64,000 nt of DNA from Clostridium sp. MB40-C1 (GTDB taxonomy: Bacteria; Bacillota; Clostridia; Clostridiales; Clostridiaceae). The stretch spans positions 1,860,001 to 1,924,000 of the forward strand of contig NZ_CP133189.1 of the NCBI RefSeq assembly GCF_030913655.1, read 5' to 3'. Position 1 is the first letter of the stretch, and every line of letters begins with the position of its first letter. A program made the translations under genes and the position numbers. The notes under the pieces are model-generated. The model was not told where the DNA came from, made no database searches, and saw only the letters and a program-made list of their open reading frames with translations. Below are positions 55,560 through 64,000 of the stretch, in pieces.

Positions 55560-56140
55560 ATGATAGTATATTTTAAAAAAAGTTTTACATCAATACCAAC
55601 TATAACAGCAACTGTATTATTATTTCTATGTACAAGTGTTAAGGCAACAATCTTTACTGATAATACAATTGTAGATACAAATAAAAAATGGATAATAAAT
55701 TTTAACAAAGAGATTACATTTGACGATATATCAAGGAAAAGCGTTAATGTAATTGATAGTAAAGGTAATTTAGCTCTGGTAGTTTTAAAATTAGCACAAA
55801 ATAATAAAAATATTATAGTAAATGCTCCAATAGGTTGATATAAAGAAAGAGAAATATATAAGCTAATTATTGACAATAAAGTACATTCTAAAAACAATAA
55901 GCAATTAAAACAATCAGTTACATTAAAATTTAGCATAAAAAACTCAGTTATAAATGATAAAACAGATATAACTAATAAGTTTAGTGATATGAATTTAAAA
56001 ATAATATATATGATATCATAAGAAAAAATAGTTCAAAACCAATACTTTATTCTGACATAAAAGATATAACTTCTTTAGATTTAAACAATGAGAATATAAA
56101 AAATTTAAGCGAATTTGAGTATTTTACTTCTTTAAATTAG
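55560..56140 (+). pseudogene. Decayed secreted LRR protein gene
   Basis: A signal peptide (MIVYFKKSFTSIPTITATVL to about residue 29) starts a protein with an Ig-like/SbsA-type beta domain (VDTNKKWIINFNKEITFDD). The frame meets TGA at 55836, stays readable for 60 more codons to TAA at 56019, then continues in another frame (from about 56015) with a leucine-rich repeat (DITSLDLNNENIKNLSEFEY) up to TAG at 56138. So it carries one nonsense mutation, one frameshift and loss of the remaining repeats. Related LRR surface proteins usually have several repeats. Confidence 0.75.
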
Positions 56141-56167
56141 TTTTTCTAGTAATATTTTTTTGAGTCT

Positions 56168-56213
56168 AACACATACTAATAATAGTTATCTATGCCTAAT
56201 CATAGTATGTGTT
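56168..56213. repeat. 11-bp inverted repeat after the pseudogene
   Basis: AACACATACTA (56168-56178) and TAGTATGTGTT (56203-56213), 24-base loop. No T-run; role unclear. Confidence 0.5.
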
Positions 56214-56276
56214 GTGAATCTTTTAATATACATGATAAAATAATCAAACTAATCCATTTAATTGTGTAACAATTTA

Positions 56277-56780
56277 TTATTTTTTATACTCTTTTGAAAT
56301 GTCTACATATGTTTTACAATTACTACTTATATACTCTACATCTTTCTCGGTTAATTCTCTAACTACTCTAGCAGGTGATCCAACACATAAAACACCTGAA
56401 GGTATTTTTTTACCTCCTGTAACTAAACTTCCTGCTCCTATGATTGTATTATCTCCTATTTCTGCTCCATCTAAGATAACACTTCCCATTCCTATTAAAC
56501 AATTCTTTCCTACTTTACATGCATGAATAACGCAATTATGTCCTATACTTGTGTTCTCTCCTATTTCAGTAGGGTGTTTTCTAGATGTATGTACCGTAGA
56601 ATTATCCTGAACATTTACTCTTTCACCCACAATAATTTTATTTTCATCTGCTCTTAGAACTGCTCCAAACCATACACTAGCCTCTTCTAATACTTCAACA
56701 TCTCCTATTAGATCCGAACTATTTGCTACAAAAGCACTTTCATCTATGTTTGGAATTTTGTCATTAAATTTATAGTTCAT
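56277..56780 (-). CDS. Gamma-carbonic-anhydrase-like hexapeptide protein
   Basis: 167-residue left-handed beta-helix protein of the YrdA/PaaY/gamma-CA type. Hexapeptide repeats throughout; metal-ligand candidates are His in STVHTS, IGHNCVIHACKV and the following H. The set HxxxxH plus one upstream His is consistent with a trimeric Zn/Fe enzyme. Start: ATG 56780 is 9 nt from GGAGG (56786 and 56789 are closer than needed). Stand-alone gene. Confidence 0.92.
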   Translation of the reverse strand: MNYKFNDKIPNIDESAFVANSSDLIGDVEVLEEASVWFGAVLRADENKIIVGERVNVQDNSTVHTSRKHPTEIGENTSIGHNCVIHACKVGKNCLIGMGSVILDGAEIGDNTIIGAGSLVTGGKKIPSGVLCVGSPARVVRELTEKDVEYISSNCKTYVDISKEYKK

Positions 56781-56962
56781 ATTCATCATCCTCCGTTAAA
56801 ATCTACATTAATATTATAACCAAAATTCACTATGAATCAAATAAAAATAGGATTTAGTATAGATTTTCATTTATTCCTATATACTAAATCCTTTATTTTT
56901 GAAGTTTTTTTTAAATATTATGCTAAAAAATACTTTAATCTCATTTTATTTGTTATTTTTTA

Positions 56963-57177
56963 TTTGAGCAAACCGTATAATTCTATAAATATATAACTTT
57001 ATACAAGTTTCATTGTTCACTGCTTCGAAAATTTTTCTTTTTAGGATCAGAATAAGCTGAAAACATAGTGAAAGAGAAATTTTAAGGCACTGCTCACAAT
57101 AAAGGACATATATAGAATAAACACCTTAAAACTTGCATTACGTATTTGAATTTTTTAATTATGCAGTTTCCTCATTT
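56963..57177. repeat. Hairpin repeat family B, copy 5
   Basis: About 215 bp, same orientation as copies 1 and 2: TTTGAGCAAACCGTATAATT at the left, ATTACGTATTTGAATTTTTT and AATTATGCAGTTTCCTCA at the right. The terminal arms have more mismatches than copy 4. It fills most of the 414-bp gap between the gamma-CA gene and the YhgE/Pip gene stop at 57195. Confidence 0.85.
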
Positions 57178-57194
57178 AATAAACAAACTTTTTT

Positions 57195-59675
57195 CTAAGC
57201 TGCTAGTTTTTCTTCTAACGATTCAGAAATGGCTTGTCCTTTTTTATTAAAGATCATATTTATTATCATAAAACCTAAAGCAAAGATAGCTAGTATCCTT
57301 AAATCTTTTACAATTAATGAATAATTAATATTAGTAGCAGAAAGTACTTCTCTTATCATTTGAACACAATAAGTAAATGGGAAAAATGCACTTATGCTTT
57401 TGAAAAATTCTGGTAAAGTTTCAATTGGAAATGTTCCTGCATCTGAACAAAGCTGAAGTACTAATACTATTATAGCTAATCCCTCTCCTGCTAATCCTAA
57501 TAAACTTGTAAAGCATTGAATTATAGCCACAAAACAAAGAGACATACATACGTTTATTACAAATAACATAGGTATATTAGATGGCTTTATTCCTAAAACT
57601 AATACTACAAATCCCAATGCTATAGCTTGGATTATACCCAATATAGCATAAGTAAAATAGCTTCCTAAAACTCTCTGTGCAGTATTATATTCTTCTGTAT
57701 CATCTTTCTTACTCTTAAGAACGAAGAACATAAATACAGCTCCTAGCCAAGATGAAATAGGTAGAAAATATGGTGCTAGACCAGTTCCATAATTTGGCAC
57801 AGGATTTATAACATTTTCATTAACTTTAATAGGTTCTCCTACAAACTCACCAAGCTCTTTACTAGGTGTGCTTACATTTTTATTTACCTTATCAACACCA
57901 TCTTTTAATCCATCCTTCAACTCTTCTGTACCAGATTGTAATTTCTCCATGCCGTTTGCTATTTCTTCTGACCCCTTAAATAACTTTGAGATTCCATTCG
58001 TCAAAACTGGTATATTTTCATTAAATTTAGTCATTCCGCCTTTCATATTAATAGCACCATTTCCAAGAGTGTTTACTCCTTGAACCATTGTTGTAGAACC
58101 ATTATATAATTCTCCTACACCATTGTTCAACTTTTGTGAACCTTTATTCAACTCTTGTAGTCCATTTTGTAATTGTGCTGTTCCTGGCTCAACTTGATCT
58201 TCAATTGCATTAGAAACTTGTTTAACGCCACTGCTTACCCCTTTAGTTGCAGGCAACACTTGATTATTTACTGCTGATGCTAAAGTATCTACTCCTTTAG
58301 TAATTGATGCTGAAGCTGGTACAAGAGCTTTATCAATGCTTACAGACAATTTATCTGTACCCTGTTTTAAAGCATCTATACCATCCTTAAAAGTAGGCTT
58401 ATCTGGATTTTGTGAATTTTGGCTTGTATTATATTTTAAAGCATTTATTATATACTCTACTTGAGCTAAAGTCTCACTATTAGGATTTGCTTTATAAGCC
58501 TGAAACGCCTTATCCAAACTATCAACACTAGCTGATAAAGTTTTATTTCCTTCATGTATTTTATTTACACCTTCTACTAATCCTTTATCTCCATTAACCC
58601 CTTTATTTAATGCATTAATACCATTATTAAGAGAAATCATACCTTCTTTAAGTCCTAAAGGTTTTCCATTTTGATCTTTTGCTTCTGTATTCATTGCATT
58701 ATTTAAACTTGTAACTCCATTTTCTAATGCTATAGCTCCATTCTTTAATCCTAATGGTTTACCATTTTCATCTTTTTCTTCTGTATTTAAAGCATTGTTT
58801 AATTTTAAAATACCTTCATGTAAACCACCTATACCATTAGAAGCTTTAAGTATACCATTATTTAATTCACTACTTCCAGCTTCAGCAATTTTTAATCCAT
58901 CTGATAACTTAAACGCACCGTTTTTTAATCCTGATGAATTGTTTATACCATTTTCCATAGATATCATTCCATCATATAACTTTTTAAATCCACTAGCTAA
59001 TTCAGGCGTATTACTATTTATTTTGCTTATACCATTATTCAGCTGAGTAACTCCATCTTTCAGCTTATCCCCTCCATCTAATAATTTTTTAGAGCCATCA
59101 ACTGCCTCTCCCATTCCGTCTCTCATATCATATATGCTTTTAAAAGCAGCTTCGCCATATTCTTTTGAAATATTCTTTTTAATTTTTTCTTCAATTTCCC
59201 CTTGAACTGCTTTTGAAATTTTTGAACCTATATAGTTCTTCTTGTCATTTGAAAAATATTCTATTACAGGCTGTATAGCCTTACCTTTTTTCGCATCTAC
59301 AATTTTCTGAGAAAAATCTTTTGAAATAAAAAGTGCAGCAAAATACTTTTCATTGTTTAAACCATCTTTTGCTTCTTTAGAAGATACAAATTTAAAACCT
59401 ATATCTTTATTGTCTTTTAAATTATCAATAATTTCATTTCCATAATTATGTTTTTCTCCATCTTCATATACACCTTTATCTTCATTAACTACAGCAATGG
59501 GATAAGTATTTAAATTACCATAAGGATCCCAATAGGCCTTCAGATAGAAAAAACTATAAAGTAGAGGAATAATTATTATAGCTATAAGTGCTACAACTTT
59601 AATTTTGTTGTTAAAAATGCTTTTAAATTCTTCTTTTGTAAATTTAAAAATCTTCATTTGTTTAATTTTATCCAC
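57195..59675 (-). CDS. YhgE/Pip family membrane protein
   Basis: 826 residues. N-terminal helix (about 27-47), YhgE/Pip N-terminal domain (PIAVVNEDKGVYEDGEK), a long extracellular stalk of LxxG repeats (LNNGI, LKDG, LENG; about 195-640), and five to six C-terminal helices of the ABC-2-permease type. An internal duplication of ~32 residues contains NTEEKDENGKPLGLKNGA and NTEAKDQNGKPLGLKEGM. Related proteins include the lactococcal phage receptor Pip and EsaA-like secretion components; function here unknown. GTG 59675 is used; ATG at 59657 is possible but has poor spacing. Confidence 0.88.
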   Translation of the reverse strand: MDKIKQMKIFKFTKEEFKSIFNNKIKVVALIAIIIIPLLYSFFYLKAYWDPYGNLNTYPIAVVNEDKGVYEDGEKHNYGNEIIDNLKDNKDIGFKFVSSKEAKDGLNNEKYFAALFISKDFSQKIVDAKKGKAIQPVIEYFSNDKKNYIGSKISKAVQGEIEEKIKKNISKEYGEAAFKSIYDMRDGMGEAVDGSKKLLDGGDKLKDGVTQLNNGISKINSNTPELASGFKKLYDGMISMENGINNSSGLKNGAFKLSDGLKIAEAGSSELNNGILKASNGIGGLHEGILKLNNALNTEEKDENGKPLGLKNGAIALENGVTSLNNAMNTEAKDQNGKPLGLKEGMISLNNGINALNKGVNGDKGLVEGVNKIHEGNKTLSASVDSLDKAFQAYKANPNSETLAQVEYIINALKYNTSQNSQNPDKPTFKDGIDALKQGTDKLSVSIDKALVPASASITKGVDTLASAVNNQVLPATKGVSSGVKQVSNAIEDQVEPGTAQLQNGLQELNKGSQKLNNGVGELYNGSTTMVQGVNTLGNGAINMKGGMTKFNENIPVLTNGISKLFKGSEEIANGMEKLQSGTEELKDGLKDGVDKVNKNVSTPSKELGEFVGEPIKVNENVINPVPNYGTGLAPYFLPISSWLGAVFMFFVLKSKKDDTEEYNTAQRVLGSYFTYAILGIIQAIALGFVVLVLGIKPSNIPMLFVINVCMSLCFVAIIQCFTSLLGLAGEGLAIIVLVLQLCSDAGTFPIETLPEFFKSISAFFPFTYCVQMIREVLSATNINYSLIVKDLRILAIFALGFMIINMIFNKKGQAISESLEEKLAA

Positions 59676-59943
59676 CTTTCTCGCTTTGTATTATTGACTA
59701 AAAGTCATTAATTTATTTATATATAAATATACATAGTTTTATTTATTTTTTCAATAGTTTTTTATTATATTTTAAAAAAATTAATATTTGCCTGATATTA
59801 TTTAAAAATATAGTCGTATATTGTATTATTGTTTTAGCATTCACAAAAATTGGTAACTATATTTTAATAGAATACAATTATTCTAAGACAACTCTAAAAA
59901 CTATCAACACAAAAAAAATGGATGATATTACATCATCCATTTT

Positions 59944-60213
59944 TCACCTATTTACACTATTCAATAAATCTAATACTTTGTTATAATTCTCTTGTGCAAC
60001 AACAACAATTTTACCGTAATCACCTTTTAAATTATCATGGTTAACACAGGCACTAGTACATCCACATAAAACTAAGACAACATCATAAAAATTATTTTCT
60101 GATGCTCCTTCTATTTCTAAATCAAATTTAACTTCATTCTTTAATTTATCTATAAAAGAGGTTCTGTCATATCTTGGATTGCACCCACCACAATATTTAA
60201 CTCCTATTTTCAT
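59944..60213 (-). CDS. Small cysteine-motif protein (CGGCNPxYDR)
   Basis: 89 residues. N-terminal MKIGVKYCGGCNPRYDR and central LVLCGCTSACVNHDN provide Cys pairs for metal or Fe-S binding. I do not know its function. It lies 8 bp downstream of the NifU-like gene and near the 4-hydroxybutyrate genes, so a part in handling the Fe-S or oxygen-sensitive enzymes is possible but unproven. ATG after ATAGGTGATTTC. Confidence 0.7.
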   Translation of the reverse strand: MKIGVKYCGGCNPRYDRTSFIDKLKNEVKFDLEIEGASENNFYDVVLVLCGCTSACVNHDNLKGDYGKIVVVAQENYNKVLDLLNSVNR

Positions 60214-60221
60214 GAAATCAC

Positions 60222-60506
60222 CTATTGCTTGTTATTTTTATTTAAAATTTTTCTAGCCATATCCAATAATTCTTCACTTACTTCATGAATTGCAATAACT
60301 TCTTTTATTTCTGGTAATTCTTCTTTTAGTGCAGTTTCCACAACATGTTCAAGAGTATATTTTGCTGATGGACATCCACTGCATTGACCTAAAAGCTTAA
60401 CTTTCACTACCCCATCTTTTACATCTAGAAGTTTAATATCTCCATTATGGCTTTGAAGTGAAGGTTTTACTTTCTTATTAAGAATATCTTCTACTTTATG
60501 AAACAT
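60222..60506 (-). CDS. NifU C-terminal-domain (Nfu-like) Fe-S carrier
   Basis: 94-residue Nfu domain: LQSHNGDIKLLDVKDGVVKV (first part) and GQCSGCPSAKYTLEHVVE, with the CxxC that binds a [4Fe-4S] cluster (Cys near 42 and 45). A carrier for Fe-S delivery. Starts with ATG 60506 after GGAGAGG. Located upstream of the Cys-motif protein on the same strand. Confidence 0.92.
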   Translation of the reverse strand: MFHKVEDILNKKVKPSLQSHNGDIKLLDVKDGVVKVKLLGQCSGCPSAKYTLEHVVETALKEELPEIKEVIAIHEVSEELLDMARKILNKNNKQ

Positions 60507-60748
60507 GTTTCCTCTCCATTTCTGTAAAAGGACTACTAATCCCTTATAATTTTATTGTATCTTTTTCTCCATACTATCAAAAATACTATGAGTTTTCAAG
60601 ATTATTTTAACTAAGTTCTTATATTAACCTACTCTTAAAAACTTGTTAATTTAGCATAATTTGAAAAACATTTTTAACTATAATAAAACTTACATGTACA
60701 TGTAACTATGCAATTTGGAGATTATGAAATTTTCTTATTTAAATAAAA

Positions 60749-62116
60749 TTATTCTGCTTCATTTGTTTCTTCAAAAATATAATTATCCAAATCAGGTTTA
60801 TTACCCAATTGAATTAATAAACAAAGTATTATTCCTGTTGCAAGTCCCCATGCTGCTCCTCTAGTTGCAAGAACTGCAGCCATAATACCTGCAATACCAA
60901 GGTCATTAAAAGTACGTGATTTCATAACTCCAACTCTTACAGAAACATATCCTTGAATAAGCATTGTACAAGCAAGTGCAATTCCTAAAATTGGCTTACA
61001 AAGAGAGACTATAGGTAACAAAAGATATCCCGTTAATGTTCCAAAACGAAAAGAACCTGCACCACCACTTATACTATCCATTGCCTCTTTTCCTTTTTTA
61101 TATCTTTCACATATAACAACCTGCATAGCTGCCCATAATGGCCCACACATAGTTAAATCTGGTCCTATAATTGACATAATAGTATTACGTAGTCCAAATA
61201 TTATATGAGTTCTATTTGCATCATAATCTATCTTTTCATCTGGTCTTGCTTTTGCAGCATCTTCTAATAAAGCATTAGCTTGAATCATATCTCCAAATAA
61301 TACTATATAAGCTGATAATACCATAGGAATGGATTTTATAAACATACTTAATGGTGGAAATCCTATTCCAAATACAGTCCATTCTTTCCACAAAGTTGCA
61401 AAATCTGGTTTTGTTATACCCCATTCTATATGAGGCCAAGGTGTTTCTCCTGCTAAAGGTCCAACTACAACAGCTAATAAAATTACTGGTAATATACCTA
61501 AATCAGATAATAATTTTAAAACCTTATTGTTTTCCCGTATACTTCTAAAGTGATTAGAAAATAATAGATAAAAGCCTATACCTACACAAATAACTATTGA
61601 TATAGGAAATTTGTCAAAACGTGCTCCTTTAACAAAAATAACATTTATTGCAGCAATTCCTGCTCCTAATATAATCCCTGATTGCATAGCATTAGGAACT
61701 ATGGAGACTATCTTATTACCTAATCCTGTAATACCTAAAATAATTGCTAATAAGCCTAATGTTAACTCAAATGCAATTAATGCATGCATTCTTTCAACTC
61801 CCATTTGAAATTGGCTTACATGAAGCATAAGAAGTGGGATAGCCGGCGTTACCCATCCTGGAACTACTGGATCTCCTAAAAATACGTGGGCACAATAAAG
61901 TATACCATTTAGAAGTACTATTGCCATAGCTATTTCAAAAGGCATACCTAAATATTCTTGCAACATTGGAATAGCCCCTAAACATACAGCGCACATAAAT
62001 AATCCTTGTATATAATCCGCCCACTCAAATTTATAATGGACAAAAGGAATTCGAATTTTAAAAGGTCCTGCTGGTATATATGGTTGTTCTTTTCCATATT
62101 CTCTTTTAATAGCCAT
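60749..62116 (-). CDS. NCS2/SulP-like membrane transporter
   Basis: 455 residues, about 12 to 14 helices. Overall pattern of the nucleobase-ascorbate (NCS2) transporter superfamily: a PxWVTPAIPLL region (GWVTPAIPLLML) early and a long GGAGSFRFGTLTGYLLLP. Substrate is not deducible. It is next to the 4-hydroxybutyrate CoA-transferase, so an organic-acid substrate is possible by context only. ATG 62116 follows AGGAGAAAG; the frame to 62161 has no better site. A short family B hairpin lies upstream at 62190-62238. Confidence 0.75.
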   Translation of the reverse strand: MAIKREYGKEQPYIPAGPFKIRIPFVHYKFEWADYIQGLFMCAVCLGAIPMLQEYLGMPFEIAMAIVLLNGILYCAHVFLGDPVVPGWVTPAIPLLMLHVSQFQMGVERMHALIAFELTLGLLAIILGITGLGNKIVSIVPNAMQSGIILGAGIAAINVIFVKGARFDKFPISIVICVGIGFYLLFSNHFRSIRENNKVLKLLSDLGILPVILLAVVVGPLAGETPWPHIEWGITKPDFATLWKEWTVFGIGFPPLSMFIKSIPMVLSAYIVLFGDMIQANALLEDAAKARPDEKIDYDANRTHIIFGLRNTIMSIIGPDLTMCGPLWAAMQVVICERYKKGKEAMDSISGGAGSFRFGTLTGYLLLPIVSLCKPILGIALACTMLIQGYVSVRVGVMKSRTFNDLGIAGIMAAVLATRGAAWGLATGIILCLLIQLGNKPDLDNYIFEETNEAE

Positions 62117-62189
62117 AATAACTTTCTCCTTTTTATAACATATTAAGATTAAATATATCATTACTTATAAACAATAATGTATTTATAAG

Positions 62190-62238
62190 TGAGGAAATTG
62201 CATAATTGAAAAATATATAACTCCATACAATTTCCTCA
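62190..62238. repeat. Hairpin repeat family B, minimal form
   Basis: 49 bp: TGAGGAAATTG (62190-62200) and CAATTTCCTCA (62228-62238) form a perfect 11-bp pair; the inside keeps CATAATTGAAAAATATATAA. Between the CoA-transferase stop and the permease start. Confidence 0.75.
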
Positions 62239-62306
62239 AGTAATAATATATTTTTTATAATTGTTAATATTTTTATATACCTATCTAAATAAAAACCAAT
62301 TCCGTT

Positions 62307-63608
62307 TTAAAACTTGCCATTAAATTTATTTTCAAATTCTTCTATTAATTCCGCTCTAAAGTTTGGATGAGCTATATTTATTAATGCTCTTGCTCTTTCC
62401 TTTAATGTTTTACCTTTCAATTGAGCAATTCCATATTCTGTGACAACATAATCTACATCATTTCTTGAAGTTGTTACAGCTGCTCCTTTATCTAAGTTAG
62501 CAACTATCCTAGACATCTTTCCTTTTCCAGCTGTTGAAGGCATAGCTATTATGCATTTTCCGCCCTTAGCCATAGTAGCACCTCTTACAAAATCTACTTG
62601 TCCACCGACTCCACTAATCTGCTTACTTCCTACACTTTCTGAACATACCTGACCCATTAAATCAACTTGAACACATGAATTAATTGATATTAAATTATCA
62701 TTTTTAGATACTACTACTGGATCATTTACATAATCAACTGGATACATTTCTACCATAGGATTATTATTAACGAAATTATATAATTTCTTAGTACCCATAA
62801 GGAAAGTTACTATTATTTTTCCTGGATGTAATGTCTTTTTCTTGTTTGTTATAACTCCTGCTTCAACAAGCTCAACTACTCCATCTGAAAACATTTCTGA
62901 ATGTATTCCAAGATCTTTTTTATCCTTTAAAAATAAAAGTACTGCATCTGGTATAGCTCCTATACCTAATTGTAATGTATCTCCATCTTTTATTAATGAT
63001 GCACAATTCTCTCCTATAGCTTTTTCTACTTCTCCTATTTTAGGTGGTTGAAGTTCTATTATGGGATTTGATGTTTCAACTATATAATCTATCTCTGAAA
63101 CATGGATAAATGAATCTCCTAGTGTTCTAGGCATTTGATCATTAACTTGTGCAATAACAATTTTTGCACAATCTGCTGCTGGCTTTGTATAATCTACAGA
63201 TACTCCAAAACTGCAATTTCCGTGTTCATCTGGTGAACTTACTTGAATTAAAGCAACATCTACTGACATATATCCTTCTCTAAATAATTTTGGAACTTCA
63301 TGAAAGAAACATGTTGTAAAATCTGCTCTTCCAGCTTCAACAGCTTTTCTTGTACTTCCACCTACAAAAATAGCATTATGTCTAAAATGTTTTTCCATAC
63401 TTGGTTTTGCATATTCTGCTCCACCCATAGCTACCATATGAACTATTTCTACATTAGAATAATTATCTTTATTTTCTACCATTGCGTTTATAAGACTTTG
63501 AGGCTCTCCACAAGCATGTCCTACTACTACTCTATCACCTGACTTTATATGTGATACGGCTTTTTTAGCATCAGTTACCTTATTTTTATATATCTCCTTC
63601 CAATCCAT
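62307..63608 (-). CDS. abfT: 4-hydroxybutyrate CoA-transferase
   Basis: 433 residues, full length. It transfers CoA from acetyl-CoA (or butyryl-CoA) to 4-hydroxybutyrate. Similarity to Clostridium aminobutyricum AbfT is clear over the whole length: MDWKEIYKNKV at the start, SPDEHGNCSFGVSVDY, EIDYIVETS (catalytic Glu region), LQLGIGAIPDAVL and QISGVGGQVDFVRGA, TTSRNDVDYVVTEYGIA. Family: acetyl-CoA hydrolase/transferase. ATG follows AGGAGGTAAAAAGAGTT. The upstream gene codes for the next enzyme of the pathway, 4-hydroxybutyryl-CoA dehydratase. Confidence 0.95.
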   Translation of the reverse strand: MDWKEIYKNKVTDAKKAVSHIKSGDRVVVGHACGEPQSLINAMVENKDNYSNVEIVHMVAMGGAEYAKPSMEKHFRHNAIFVGGSTRKAVEAGRADFTTCFFHEVPKLFREGYMSVDVALIQVSSPDEHGNCSFGVSVDYTKPAADCAKIVIAQVNDQMPRTLGDSFIHVSEIDYIVETSNPIIELQPPKIGEVEKAIGENCASLIKDGDTLQLGIGAIPDAVLLFLKDKKDLGIHSEMFSDGVVELVEAGVITNKKKTLHPGKIIVTFLMGTKKLYNFVNNNPMVEMYPVDYVNDPVVVSKNDNLISINSCVQVDLMGQVCSESVGSKQISGVGGQVDFVRGATMAKGGKCIIAMPSTAGKGKMSRIVANLDKGAAVTTSRNDVDYVVTEYGIAQLKGKTLKERARALINIAHPNFRAELIEEFENKFNGKF

Positions 63609-63698
63609 AACTCTTTTTACCTCCTAAAAACAGGCAACTTAAAAGTCACCTGTCAATATTTATAAATAACTTATAATTTCTAAAACAACTAGTAAAAT

Positions 63699-64000
63699 TT
63701 ATTTTACCCTAGCAATTGCTTTAGCAAGTTTTTTCTTGTGAGGTAAATTCCCTTGTCTTGCTATCATTATTCTTTGAGCCTGTGGTGAACCTGCTCCATG
63801 CATTGATTCTGTTCTATATCCTACCGCTGCTGTTCCTAATGTAATATTTTCTATTAATCTTAAAACTCTCATTCTATTTTCTGTTGATACTGAAGCTACT
63901 CCAACTAAGTACTTTTCTACATAATGTCCTACTTTTTCACTTCTAAAATCTTTTTCTGATGGCATTGTTACCATTAATCCACCTGCTATATCTTCTGCAA
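63699..64000 (-). CDS. abfD: 4-hydroxybutyryl-CoA dehydratase, C-terminal part (window edge)
   Basis: Only about 100 C-terminal residues are present. The frame is open to base 64000: the window begins in AEDIAGG(L)MVTMPSE, a typical region, and ends GNLPHKKKLAKAIARVK. ESMHGAGSPQAQRIMIARQ is a family signature. The full enzyme (~485 residues, [4Fe-4S] and FAD) converts 4-hydroxybutyryl-CoA to crotonyl-CoA. Likely co-transcribed with abfT. Confidence 0.93.
   Translation of the reverse strand, partial: AEDIAGGLMVTMPSEKDFRSEKVGHYVEKYLVGVASVSTENRMRVLRLIENITLGTAAVGYRTESMHGAGSPQAQRIMIARQGNLPHKKKLAKAIARVK

Noticed and set aside
55836-55838. TGA at 55836 as selenocysteine
   Set aside because: No selenoprotein context, and the gene has a second frame break and lost repeats, so decay is simpler.
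60654-60736. A further family B copy near 60.7 kb
   Set aside because: Only GCATAATTT and ACTATGCAATTT remain; too degenerate to count.

Overview
The window is strongly AT-rich and comes from an anaerobic, endospore-forming Clostridium (sensu stricto) or a close relative. Evidence: a dense set of sporulation and germination genes (gpr, spoIIP, spoIVFA-spoIVFB, a Spo0B-like gene, a gerK locus with divergent gerKB), a 4-hydroxybutyrate-to-crotonyl-CoA branch, an NADP-type glutamate dehydrogenase, an iron alcohol dehydrogenase and a two-gene SUF system. I cannot name the species. I saw no rRNA, tRNA, CRISPR array, transposase, phage or plasmid gene.

Layout. 1-9.1 kb: hemW (cut by the left edge), lepA, a small unknown membrane-anchored gene, spoIIP and gpr, rpsT (+), holA, a short comEC and a 93-residue gene. 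9.1-16.5 kb: a P-type ATPase with altered catalytic motifs, a small acidic protein, a methyltransferase bracketed by two copies of a hairpin repeat, comEA and a D,D-carboxypeptidase. 16.7-24.5 kb: rluD, ridA, an LCP protein, yqeK, nadD, then gerKA-gerKC facing away from gerKB. 24.6-29.5 kb: the conserved block rng-rplU-prp-rpmA-[terminator]-spo0B-like-obg-yhbY. 29.5-38.3 kb: an exonuclease, an acetyltransferase and an HTH-TPR regulator, then DUF2344, a radical-SAM gene and spoIVFA/B between two copies of a large structured element. 38.3-48.6 kb: alcohol dehydrogenase, DUF1858, SUF-like CB, RseC, gdhA, an NfeD/SPFH pair, nadE and yaaR. 49-57 kb: paired half-size chromate transporters, a 33-residue membrane peptide, an intact Ca-type ATPase, a secreted glycosidase-like protein, a decayed LRR gene and a gamma-carbonic-anhydrase homologue. 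57-64 kb: YhgE/Pip, two small Fe-S/Cys proteins, an NCS2-like permease, 4-hydroxybutyrate CoA-transferase and the C-terminal end of 4-hydroxybutyryl-CoA dehydratase.

Most minus-strand genes form short operons with small gaps or overlaps. Many apparent GTG/TTG upstream starts lie inside the Shine-Dalgarno sequence, so I moved the starts to the next codon with proper spacing; such choices are stated per gene.

The most unusual content is non-coding. (i) A roughly 590-715 bp element occurs twice (32444-33032 and 37498-38213). At least four helices in the two copies differ by compensatory base changes, and two hairpins share a GYCCAT loop, which points to a conserved folded RNA I do not recognise. 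(ii) A hairpin repeat with TTGAGGAAATTGCATAATT-like ends occurs at least five times, plus fragments. (iii) A ~97 bp inverted-repeat element sits just beyond the 3' end of three genes. (iv) Hairpins bury the ribosome-binding sites of spoIIP and of the 93-residue gene.
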